DNA of 64,000 bases. Origin: Schizophyllum amplum. Lineage: Eukaryota > Basidiomycota > Agaricomycetes > Agaricales > Schizophyllaceae. Positions 1 through 10,007 of this stretch are shown here, piece after piece; within the stretch, counting starts at the first letter, position 1, and the number at the start of each line of letters is the position of its first letter. The DNA lies in NCBI GenBank assembly GCA_007026445.1, contig VDMD01000090.1:38199-102198 (forward strand). Direction: 5' to 3'. A model generated the notes under the pieces. It had not been told where the DNA came from and did not search any database. It was given only the letters and a program-made list of their open reading frames with translations. The translations under genes and the position numbers were made by a program.

Positions 1-1280
1 CACGTTCCCTGCACCGCCATTCACGTTCGCGAAGCTCGCCCTCCATATCCACCGCGCGCTTCTCTGCAGCAGCATGCCGCGCAGCGTCTTGTTTATACGG
101 GACACGCTGAGGAGATCCGCGGGGTGGAGGTGCGTGAAGATCTGCGGTTGAGGATGGTTAGCGTGGGGTAAACTTGAAGGAGTACGGGCGGCGAGGGTGG
201 AGGAGCATGGGCGCGAGGGTGGAAGAGAGTTTATGTTCATAAACAATATGGAGTCGCCGAGAACTCGCTCACGAAAAAGGGAAATCAAGTGTCGTTACGT
301 ACCTCATGAACCACGTCCAAGGGGAGCTCGGCGAGCACGAGTGGCTGTTTGGCTGACCACGTATTGATGAATGCCGTCCGCGCGCCGTCGACGAGCTTGA
401 GCGCCTTAGCACCGTCGACGAGCCTGAGAGCCCTAGCGCTGTCGACGAGCCTGAGAGACTTAGCACCGTCGACGAGATTGAGAGCCCTAGCGCCGTCGAC
501 GAGATTGAGAGCCCTAGCGCAGTCTACGAGATTGAGACTTTGGACGCTTTCGCGAATCTTGAGCGTGCGGACGCTTTCGCGAAGGTTGAGCGTGCGGACG
601 CTTTCGCGAAGGTTGAGTGCGCGAACGCTGTCGAGCACCTTGATCGTGCGGGCGCCATCAAAGAGCCCAAGGGAATCTATGCCTTCGCGGATCCGGAGCT
701 TGGGCCGCGTAAGAAATCGATGGCGAAGGCGCGACTTGTCTGCTTGCTGGACGCCAGCGAGGTCAACAGCGTGCTGAATCCCCATGAGATCAGTGGCGTG
801 CTGGACGCCAGTGAGATCAGTGGCGTGCTGAACACTGTCGGGCTGAGTGGCGTGCTGGACACTGTCGGGCTCAGTGGCGTGCTGAACACTGTCGGGCTCA
901 GTGGCGTGCTGAGCATCGATGCCGTCGTCCGCAATGATTCGGGCTCTGGTGGCGTCCTGAGTGATCCGGGCATCCTCGCCATGCTGAGCACGAACGACTT
1001 CGACGTGCTGAACGCGAACGACTTCGACGTTCACGCGCAGGACGACCGCGGCGTGTTCGACAACAGTAGCGTCTGCGGCGGGGTCGACGGCAGTGGCGTT
1101 TCCGGTGGGCTCGACGGCAGTGGCGTTTCCAGTGGGCTCGACAGCAGTGGCGTTTCCGGCGGACTCGACGACAGTGGCGTCTCCTGCGGGGTCGACGGCA
1201 TTGGCGTGTCCAACATCACGGGCGCTAGTGATCGTCTGCTGAGCGTCAGTGGCTCCATTTTCGAGGGAAGCTTCAGCCAT
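1..1280 (-). CDS. F-box protein with 9-residue-repeat N-terminus (3' part beyond window)
   Basis: Two exons are visible on the minus strand: 1280-303 and 141-1, with an intron at 302-142 (GTACGT donor, CGCAG acceptor). Exon 1 starts at ATG 1280 (MAEASLENG) and is almost entirely 9-residue repeats of three types. It ends in LAELPLDVVHE. Exon 2 continues IFTHLHPADLLSVSRINKTL and then a basic, Trp-containing stretch. Joined, this is the F-box of the same family as the genes at 22981 and 27610 (LSEFPLD.MYE / IFCYLHPA.LLA.SRTNKTLRG), spliced at the same codon. The family is expected to supply substrate specificity to SCF ubiquitin ligases through Skp1 binding; that role is inferred. The N-terminus of about 326 residues is far longer than the roughly 47-59 residues in the paralogues. 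The C-terminal part lies outside the window, so integrity is unknown. Confidence 0.8.
367..660. repeat. 27-bp tandem repeats, type 1 (VDGARALNL / VRTLNLRES)
   Basis: About ten degenerate 27-bp units. The left units contain GTCGACGAG and encode VDGARALNL-like nonapeptides on the minus strand. The right units contain GCGGACGCTTTCGCGAA and encode VRTLNLRES-like nonapeptides. The period keeps the F-box frame open. Confidence 0.85.
772..930. repeat. 27-bp tandem repeats, type 2 (QHATEPDSV)
   Basis: Six consecutive 27-bp units beginning GGCGTGCTGAACACTGTC and ending CTCAGT, encoding QHATEPDSV or QHATDLTGV nonapeptides on the minus strand. The two units nearest 900 are almost identical, so part of the amplification is recent. 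Confidence 0.85.
1075..1210. repeat. 27-bp tandem repeats, type 3 (TGNATAVEP)
   Basis: Five 27-bp units of the form GGGCTCGACGGCAGTGGCG plus TTTCCGGT, encoding TGNATAVEP or AGDATVVES nonapeptides on the minus strand near the start of the F-box protein. Confidence 0.85.
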
Positions 1281-1479
1281 CAGCGCGGTCAGATTAGATG
1301 AAGGGATTGGAAGATTGTGGATAACGACGAAGCACAACAGCTATGAAGGGCGAAAGGAGGAGAGAACAAAGATAGGCTGTGAACGGTCAGAAATGAAAGG
1401 CAGACCAGCATGAAAGAAGCGCCTCGTGGTTATCTCAAAGGCGTGAGAGCCTGCTCCCGCGGTCAAGGTCAATGCATAA

Positions 1480-2660
1480 TCGGGGCCGGTGAATTGCCGG
1501 CGCCATATGAAGACGAACTATGAAGACAAACAAAATGTATGAATTTGACGACGGTCGACAAAGCATAGTCATAGCAGACGTATATACCTACCGGCAAGCG
1601 GATCTCCATGATAGCGAATTTAGACGGAGGTGGGGACGCGGCTCCTGCCTGAGCTTGTACGAGTATGGCCGAGACACCTAAGTGTGAGGCATAAGCGTGA
1701 TGTTATTCAGTGATACGGCGAACACATACCTCAGTGCGAGCGACCGAGAACTTGCGCCCTACGAGATAAGGGTATCCATGATGTAGACGGATATGAGTCC
1801 CGATGAATTGGGGACGAGGTGACCACCATCAACAGCGACGCTGAACTGCGAACGAAGACGTGTTGACGAATGGTAGCGGGATGATGGTCCACTGACAAGT
1901 CGTGGCTCGTCTACTGGATCGGCACGGGTGAAATGAGGTTCGGGCGAGGGAAATATCATTTGTACGTGAATGCGCGGCCTTGCATTGCGCTATTGAAAGC
2001 GCGTAAGGATGCAGAACACGTCGTGGAGATTGCAGTACGCACCGGTGCAGCCCGCAGCACATATATGAGCACTCCGCGAAGGCGTTCGCAGAGGGCGGTC
2101 ATCTCCTTATGAGCAGCCATCGAGAATGTTGGCGCGGGGAGCTATACGCGGCTGTAGCGCATCCGTATGATATGAGAACTTCTCGGCCGGGTCGGACCCC
2201 GCGACAACAATCAAGTCGATCTGCATGGCATGAGGACGGATGCGAGTTTCTACATGGCAGTACACACCTCTCGCGCCGCGTATCCACGTCAGCTTCCGTG
2301 CATCGTAGAGGGGCGCGCGAATGAATCCCGCGTCCGTGAGAGCCACAAAGTCGGCTTTTCGTCATGTTTGCGGTGTAGGGCAAGGAGAGGTTGAGGATGA
2401 CATCGATGAAGCCTGGGTGAAGCAGCGGTCGATATTGATCAAGGTCGAGAGCAAGAACAAGGCCGTGATGTGACGGGACGCGCCGGATGGGCGCCGAAAG
2501 AGACACGTCACGTTCTTGGATGATCTCACGCAAGTTCGACCGCGATGAAGTGTCAAAAAGTTCAGTGAAAGCAGCTGGGAGCAGTAAACTAATCGAATTC
2601 GCTCCGCAGCTTCACCGCATCATGAAGGATCGATGCGGGCGATGTAAGAGTCACAAGTAC
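1480..2660 (-). pseudogene. decayed gene copy related to 16480-17580
   Basis: No intact reading frame spans this stretch, but it shares collinear blocks with 16.48-17.58 kb: GGCAAGC near 1592, CTTGTACGAG near 1656, GCAGTACGCACCGGTGC near 2031 followed by CAGCACATATATGAGCACTCC, and GGTTGAGGATGA near 2390. On the minus strand a fragment around 2350-2530 reads as plausible helical protein (LVLALDLDQYRPLL, then FIDVILNLSL). A second fragment (GVLIYVLR) ends at a GTGCGT-type donor near 2040. Both copies carry disrupted frames. I do not recognise the family; HEAT/ARM-like helices are a guess. The 1338-1480 interval shows nothing else. Confidence 0.45.
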
Positions 2661-2784
2661 CGTTACGGCGCGGAACGTCTATCCCCAACTTCGGCGAAGA
2701 GCGTATAGACAAAAATCAGAATCTGTACAACGGCACGCATAAGGACACAACGATGGCAGCATCAGTGAGGTTACTGTAAAGCTA

Positions 2785-5186
2785 CTAGATGATTTGCGCC
2801 TCGCAGGCGGGGCACAAGAACCATCGGGCACCTTTCCCATGCCTCGACTGACGCAAGTTCTTATTAAGAATCGTCTTCGCCGCTCGAAGCCCCGCCTGCG
2901 GAGCGATCCCGTGCAGCCACTCGCGCACATCGGGTACGACGTCCCCGCCCCTCCCGTCCAGCACCTGCCGAACAGCGTGCTGAATGACGACCTCGTTCGT
3001 CTCAGGCGCCTCAGTGGGAAATGTGCGCCGGCGGATCGGCAGCGCGGCGACCTCCGCCCACGTCGTCTGCGGCATCGGGTACGCCTCCGCCTCGTCATGT
3101 ACGTCCTCGCCTAGGTCGGGGTCGTGGTCGAAGCCGAACGGCATACGCGGTGGCTCGTCCGGTGCGAAGTCGTGCTCCTGGAGCAGGTAGCGGAGGTAGC
3201 TCTGATCCCACTCGTCCAGGTAGTCGGCGTAAAAGGCGAGGTCGTGGATCTGCTGACGCCTCATGCATAGAACGTGCATGAAGTTCTCGCAGCGGCGGCA
3301 CCAGCGGATTTGGCACCAGATGCTGGGATTCCATTGACGAGAGGGCGTTGATTTGCAGAGGCCGTCCGCGAGGCACATGATGTCCGGAGTCTGGCGAAAG
3401 AGAGAGAGAGAGAGATCAGCGAGCAGGCCGAACAAGACATTGCGGTACTTACAATGTCGGATTGAGCATCCGCGACTGTATAGTGGTACCAGAGATCGGT
3501 GTGGTCCATGGGGACCATGCATGGGACTCTCCTCCCGCCATCGTTCTTGACGACCAACCCGCCGTGATCGGTTTGGACAACAATGCGCCCAAGCTTGGCT
3601 TATAGCGCAACGGGTCAGAACGACGGCCCATACCGAGGCAGACTGACTTACCAGCCATGCCTTTCAAGGGAATCACGCTTTTCGGACCGGTAGACTTGAC
3701 GAAATTCGGGTATCTGACCAAGCTGCAAGACCGGATGTATGAGTTCAGGTCAATGAGACACAATAGGTGAGGACGCACGCGCTCATATTAGGGTGCTGAA
3801 GGTCCCCCGGAACGCGCATGAAGCGCGTGAGAACGGCACCGTCGGGCCTGGGGAGCCCACCGCGGGCACCAGGTCCGTAGTACGCCGGTCCGTCGACTTG
3901 CGCATAGTTGAGAGCCTCCTCATGGAAGGGCGGATCAGTCATGCAGCCTCGTCGCGCCCACGAGCTGTGTGAGCAGAACACAGGTTCATCGTCCTCCTCG
4001 GCGTCGGTCATCTTCTCTGGCTTGACGTAGGTGATATTGTCGAGTTCGGGTTCCGACTCCGAGTCTTGCCCGCTGTAGACGACGGGGAAGTTGAAGCTGG
4101 GGTTGGGCTTGTCGCCGTCGGGGCGGTATTCGTAGATGCTGTACCGGTTGGTCAGTTCGAACGCTAAGATGTGAAGCGAGGTGCATACAAGTCGCCGGGA
4201 TCCAGTCGTACATGACACCACCGCCCATCGTCGTCAAGGTCAATTTTGTCTGCGTTGTCGGTCAGTCAGCGTCTCGGCATCAGGGCGTATCAGAGTTCAC
4301 TTACAATTTGCGGGCTCGACTTGACCGGCATGGAGGACAAGCGGTTGACGCGCGTTCGTAGGCGCAGCCGTATGAGCACGCTATGTATTCGACAATCAGC
4401 GTGGTGTCCGCCGATCATGACAAGGACGTACATGTTGGGGCTGCGGGGATTCGGCCGTCGTCGTTGAGCTCGACTTCGGCGGTCGACCACGCTTCGGACG
4501 AGGTGGCGGGGTGGAGGTAGAGTTGTTACGAGCCCCGCCGATTGCATTTCGTCCACCTTTGCGGCCTCGACGGGATTGAGGAGCGGGCGATGAAGAGACT
4601 TGACTCCCGGCAATCGATGGTGGTGGTCGTGGGCGGAGTATGCGCCCAGGAGTGCTCGTGCTCTCGTGTTGGATGTCTTGAGGGGGGCTGAGTTGTCGAG
4701 CCGATGAGGATGCGACCACGTTCGCTCGCGTGCTGGGCACTTGTGGCGCGCCAGAGCGCGATACCTCGCGCTTGACGTTGCGCGTGTTCAAGGAGTTGCG
4801 CGTGTTCGAGGTGTCACCGTGCAATCGCTGTTGCAGCTTCAGCGCTCGTGATGCACACAAGTAAAAGATGCGGTACGCACCGGTCTCTGCGCCACCGGTA
4901 GCTCCAATTCCGCGTCCATGCTTTCCGGCCGTGCGCGCCTCGATCCCCGCTTCGAGGCGCGTTTCTTGGCTGCCCCAGCTCGTCCAGCATTGTCGTGCGT
5001 AATTCCGTCAACGGGCTTCCGCCCTCCAATCAGATGGGGGCCCTCCGCAGAGCATGTACCGTCTGTTGGACCCGGCTGCTGACCACTCGACGTAACAGAA
5101 AATGCGGCTTGCGGACCAAGACCTGTGGGCTGTGAAGCGAGAGACAGAGGGATGGGCTCCGTCGGTCGCGAAAGGAGGGTGCCCAT
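2785..5186 (-). CDS. hypothetical nuclear protein with AT-hook and Cys-rich cluster
   Basis: Eight-exon model: 5186-4881, 4827-4432, 4380-4305, 4249-4189, 4138-3779, 3722-3652, 3598-3453, 3390-2785. The exons sum to 2022 nt (673 aa), and every join keeps frame. The N-terminus (exons 1-2) is low-complexity and basic. It contains KKRASKRGSRRARPES and an AT-hook-like PKRGRPPKS near residue 215, which suggests chromatin association. The middle has a conserved-looking globular part (LDPGDFIYEYRPDGDKPNP, VVKNDGGRRVPCMVPMDHT, DLWYHYTVADAQ). A Cys cluster follows (C..GLCK, WCQIRWCRRCENFMHVLCM) that could bind zinc. The C-terminal third (TWAEVAALPIRRRT, then WLHGIAPQAGLRAAKTIL) ends in CPACEAQII. Part of it resembles BAH/PHD-type nuclear proteins, but I cannot assign a family. 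The start at 5186 is the first Met giving a compact N-terminus. The transposon end at 5352 lies only about 165 bp upstream. Confidence 0.75.
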
Positions 5187-5351
5187 GACTTCGCGCTCTC
5201 CACGGTAAAGGCGAGGAAGGGTTGCGAAGAAGGTGACGATGAGACGAGGGTCAGGAAGAAGAGACAAAAACCCCCTTTCCCGCAGACACTGAATGTTTGA
5301 CCGACCAGATCACGAGCCTGTCATAACCATGTGACATGTCAAGACTATGCA
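5187..5351. promoter_or_regulatory. short upstream region between AT-hook gene and Plavaka element
   Basis: All native DNA left between the predicted start at 5186 and the transposon terminus at 5352. It is about 165 bp with no obvious TATA box. The original promoter beyond this point has been displaced by the 7.5-kb insertion. Confidence 0.4.
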
Positions 5352-5370
5352 CATCAGGAAACCTTCGGTG
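5352..5370 (+). repeat. left terminal inverted repeat of Plavaka element
   Basis: CATCAGGAAACCTTCGGTG. It pairs with the complement at 12871-12890 and defines the left boundary of the element. Confidence 0.8.
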
Positions 5371-6460
5371 AACTTAGAAGTCTTGCACACTGGCCGACTT
5401 ATTTCAGTCCACTAAGTTCGCAAGCTACCTGCCTTACGCAAGAAGAAGTGACTTGTAGTACTTATGACCTTATGACCTTGAGATCTTAGTCTGGTGAACT
5501 TGCTATCGTAAGACTTGCGCGCTTTGAAGCTTCAGGTATTCGGGGGGTGGTCCATAGCGGTGTGAGTCCTGTGACCGCCTGGTGACTGTATTTGCTCGTG
5601 TTTGTGCAGCCGCCCTACAAACGCGGCACACCCCTTTCCTTTCTCTTTGCCCGAACGCACGTTGAGCGCTCTCGACGAGAAGGTGATCCCTTTTGTGTGA
5701 CGGCGGGTGCGCACCCTTCTATCGCGGTGCGCGCATCTAAGGTACGTGCGTCCTGCCAACAGTGGACTCTTTCAAGGATGGTGGAGGAACTGTGGAGGTC
5801 GATAAGTCGCAGCTTCGACAGGTGTGTAGCTGGATCTTGAACATTCTCCTACCGCTGACCTTCCAAGAATGTTACCAGCGTCTAGCGCGACCGGCCCTTG
5901 GGAGCAGCGCTGGCTGCCTTCGCACCCCTCATTCAAGCGTGGTGGGACCTGCCCTGCTTGCTCACCCCTCAAGTCCCGTTACCACCTTCGCCAAGTGAGG
6001 TATAGGGACACGGGGATGAGCAAGTGAAGAAAGGTTCTACCGCCCGGTGGGAGAGACATAGGCGGTGAGCGACATTTGGAACCCCGTTCGCTGCCGCTCG
6101 CCTCCTTTCACGCCGACGTTTCTCGTCAGTCTGAGTACCCACGCCCACGGCTTTGATGAATGCTGACCCCTTTGGCAGGAATAGGCGTGTGCGCGGTGGC
6201 GTCAAGCCTCTCGACCGGTGCATTACAGAGGCGCGATAGGAGGACAATGTTTTGGCGCGCGACGCTCTGAGCTACATGCGCTCCTGCATCATCCCATTCT
6301 CTCCCCTCCCCACGCCTGACAGTGTGCTACATGCAGAGGATGGCTTTGCGCCCGGCGCTACGCTTCTTGCCTGCGATGAGCTAGGGCGAGAGGAAGTCTG
6401 GCGGCTTGTCTTTGGAGCTGCTGTACTGCAAAGTCTCGTCGGCCGTAGGTAAATCGTAGA
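5371..6460. other. left subterminal region of Plavaka element, no gene seen
   Basis: The first 160 bp are dense in ACTT(G/A) motifs in both orientations (for example GTACTTATGACCTTATGACC near 5458). The remaining 900 bp hold no credible reading frame. The interval just before 6461 is the transposase 3' UTR. Confidence 0.6.
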
Positions 6461-9400
6461 TCAGAATACAATTTCATTGGTATGGTGGTCGGCATACTTA
6501 TTGACATAGAAGGCTTGGAAACAATCATAGGTATAACAGTGCTCGAAGCCGATTGGCATGCGCATGTCACCGAATACAGGAAGCAGTTGTGCACAGCGGA
6601 TGAGTGCGTTCAGATGGACCACAGCAACATCACGCACACCTCGAGTGGTATCTGGCTTCACTATCCACATCCCCGTCTTGTGGTCAGGTGCATCACCGAC
6701 GGGCGAAAACCACTGCACGAGAGCACACGGATAGCTCTTTCCGGCGTATACGAAGGAGAATAGCAGCATGACTCGGAGGACGACGAGGCCGCGGAAGCCG
6801 CTCTCGTCCTTGTCCTTGACACCGAACGCGACATCGCGCCGCGGCCCCTCCTTGCGCCATGAGGGTGTCGATCGTATGTGCTCCCTGCGCATGCCGCCCA
6901 CACCGGATATGTCGCTTGGAGCATAGAAGGTGGCTGCGGCTGAGTGATAGACATGAATGGGGGAACGGGGGAGCGGGGGGCAATCTTCGAGAGCGACTGC
7001 ATCGGGGTCGCGGTCATCGGAGTTGAGCTGACCAAAGAGGAATCGGCGAATGAGCTCAGGGAGTTTGGGCTGCTCAACGTGGGTTGCTAGTTCCTTCGCC
7101 CAGAGCGGGTAGCCAGGCTCTAGATGAAGATAATCAGTCTCTGAATACCACAAGTGGGAGGAGCACGCACGATGATGCAAGGGAAGTACAACGGTGCCTC
7201 GGAACCGTGCATCATCCACCGCCTGCCCGTCCCGCTCATCATCCTCGTCCTCCTCGTCACCTCCTTCGTCGTTGACAGTGGGCTGCAGCGCAATCTTGCT
7301 CTTTGACAATGGCCGATCGAGCATCCCACGAGACTCGAAGTCAGTGCGTGCAGCGGACAGCTTGTCCAGTCGCTCGTTTGTGACAAGCATCTGGCCAAGA
7401 GCTTTGTACCGGCTAGATCGTCGCCATGGCTTCTTGACGGCAGTAATGTGGCGAGACTCGGTGATCGACGAGCATAGACCGTTCGGTGAACCGAATTCTT
7501 GAATCATCCAGTGATAGTGTACCATAGAGTGTTGGCGAGGCAGGGAGATTGAGTCGCGAACCCCGGCACGCTCAAAGACTTGACGATGAAGATGGAAGCG
7601 TGTGAGAGCATCGTTGAGCTGATCTAGGGTATGGGCACTGATGTCGGAGCGCCGCGCGATATAGCAGAAGTCGAGGAAGGCAGATAGGCACTGAACGACC
7701 TCGTCCTCAACGTAGTCGACGATTGCGGGCAGGTAGACCTGATGGTCAGTGTGAGCAAGGATATATGCAGTTTGTAATGTAAACACACCTTCATCAACGC
7801 CTTCGAGTCATCCCCTGTCCACTGCTTGAAACGGCGTCCATGAGGGAAACGTCGCAATCCCGGAAATGTTGGTGCAGCTGCAATTCTGCGCGAATATAAG
7901 CCTGGGACTCGAAAAGCCGCATCATATTTGCACGTACCGCCGATCAATGTCGTCCATTATTGCCTTCGCCTCTGCCTCGCCATAACGTGCAACCAGATAC
8001 TCGCCAACCCAGGCAACGAGATGGTCTTTGAATGTTCCTTTGATAAGTTGGTGAAGGAGGTCGAAGCTGATGAGCTCATGTATATCGGCGCGCGGGAAGT
8101 CGTTCGTAAAAGGCTAAGAACACAGTAAGTTCCGAACACCGTACAGCATGGCAAACGCGACACTCACAACTATATGCTCATTGATACCGTACTCCTCCCA
8201 CAGCCCTTTGCTGTCCAGAAGCTTGACAAGCTCGTCCGTGAACTGTTGAGTTCGGGGACCTCCCTTGCCATCCAGATCAGATGGCAACGCCGTGCATCTA
8301 CGTCCAATGAGTCTTTACAAAGCAGTACGACATGATCATTATTCTACTTACTTAGGACACCAGCCTTGCACTATGCCGCTAAGCATGACTTGCTCTGGGT
8401 AATCTGCGATGTAGGGACCAATCCCGTAAATGCATCGGCGGTAGTGCTGGTCCGGGCAACGGAGTACTTCGGGGACGGTCATGCCGCTCTTAAGTGGCTG
8501 CAGAATAGCAGCCAGTGAGGCATGGAAGAGCTGGTGGCGAAATCGCTTCAGCTCTATGTCGTTGTCGTGCTTGCGATCCGCTACAGCTTCGCGTCAGGGT
8601 GCTGTTCTCGCTCATGGGCTGGAGAACACTCACACTTGGGTATAGCGAGAAACGCGATGGGAATCAAGCCGTTTCGGTGCGCACGTCGAACATTATTGTG
8701 AATGTTGCCGATAGAAAGGTACAACGGGTAGTATTCGTTGTTCCCGGTGGCCACAGAGACTGTTGTTTTGTCACTGCCGAGAATGATAGGTACGAATGTG
8801 GCGCCGTCAGAATCAATGTCCTTGTCGTTTTCGATCTCCGTCTAGAGCCGGAGAGACGCGTTAATACATGCGCTCAAACTATGACATAGACAAACACTTA
8901 CGCATTGGCGGTATGCCCAGTTTCCAGAGAAGAAGTCGCGATAGTGGCGATGACCTGACGCATCGTACTCTTGAAAGGGTACGTAGTCGAACTCGCCGTC
9001 AAAGTCAGGGTTGTCGAGTAGACTCTTGACGACTTCTTGAGGGTCCCGGTACCAGATAGGATACTTCGCCGTCTGCCAGCTCGGAACAGAGCCGTCGATC
9101 GGCAGGTCAGAAACCGGGAAACTGGCCTCGAAAGTTTGCCACGGGACGTCTCCCACGGTCGTCCCGTCGATGGTTGAATGAAGATCGCGGTGGTGTGCAA
9201 ACGGCGGAGGAGGTATATCCTCTTCATTGAGCCCGAGCTGCGCGAAGTGATGCTCGTTCCATGCAGCCCAGAGGTCCATGAGGTGTGTAGTGTCGCCCTG
9301 CGACATTTCGACTTTCTTGAACAGAAACTCAGCAATCTTGAACTGAATCCCGGAGTCGTATGGTGCCCAGTCCGAGGAAGAAGTATCTGCATGACGCGGT

Positions 9401-9882
9401 TCAGGAGGTTGGTGCGCGGGTATAGGATTCCCGTCTGCGTCGCAGGGACTTGCTGGATTACAGTAAATACTCGAGCTTTTCAGAAGCAAAGGTGACGCAC
9501 CGTTCATGTGAGTATGATAATTACGATGTATTCCTAGCCTCTTCTGGCGGCCGTCCTCGTCCTCATCCTCGTCCTCGTTCTCGTCCTTGTCATGCTCCTC
9601 TTCCTCATACGGATCATCAGCTCTGCCCTGCTCATACTCGTCCTCCAATATCGCGGTAGCAAGCTCTGCAAGTCCCGGGAAATCGCCTTCATTCCCTGGC
9701 TCACGATTTGGCTTGTCGGCAGGTGGTGTATCTCGAGCAGGAGATTTGGAATGACGACGGGTATGCGTACGGTGGATATGTTGCGTGAGACCAGACGAGT
9801 TCGCAAAATGCCGCTTGCAGCCTGGCCTTGGGCACTCGAACCTAGCAGAGTCACTTCGGCGGGTACGAGCCTTGCGTGGCAT
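6461..9882 (-). CDS. Plavaka transposase
   Basis: Eight-exon model: 9882-9501, 9452-8902, 8841-8634, 8580-8352, 8297-8168, 8113-7938, 7885-7789, 7738-6461. The exons sum to 3051 nt (1016 aa). A 51-nt in-frame optional intron may sit near 7170-7120. The N-terminus has a C2H2 zinc finger at about residues 16-41 (FECPRPGCKRHFANSSGL, then HIHRTH). An acidic linker follows, then the family core: WAPYDSGIQFKIAEFLFK, FSGNWAYRQ, VPIILGSDKTTVSVATGN, SIGNIHNNVRRAHRNG, YIADYPEQVMLSGIVQGWCP, FTNDFPRADIHELISFDLLH, TFPGLRRFPHGRRFKQWTGD. The protein ends in the usual FYVNKYADHH motif. The family is known from Agaricomycetes and is thought to use an RNase H-like DDE domain. I see conserved acidic residues in the GSDKT and NDFPRADIHE blocks but cannot assign the triad. 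Start 9882 (MPRKARTRR) is preferred over upstream alternatives because it directly precedes the zinc finger. Confidence 0.92.
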
Positions 9883-10007
9883 GATGGAGGGCAAGGAGAT
9901 AGATTGCAAAAAAGAGCGAGGTGGCTAACAGGAACAAACTCAGACGGTCGGGCTTCGTCGGAAAGGTGAACCCCTAAGTTCTCGATTTGCCCTTCCCTCC
10001 ACCCATC
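9883..10007. promoter_or_regulatory. bidirectional promoter inside Plavaka element
   Basis: Only 125 bp separate the start codons of the transposase (9882, minus) and the DUF6532-like gene (10008, plus), so both must be driven from this shared interval. No TATA box is apparent. Confidence 0.6.

Noticed and set aside
367..1210. Regularly spaced repeats resembling a CRISPR array
   Set aside because: The units are directly adjacent with no unique spacers, encode nonapeptides and lie inside a spliced eukaryotic F-box gene.
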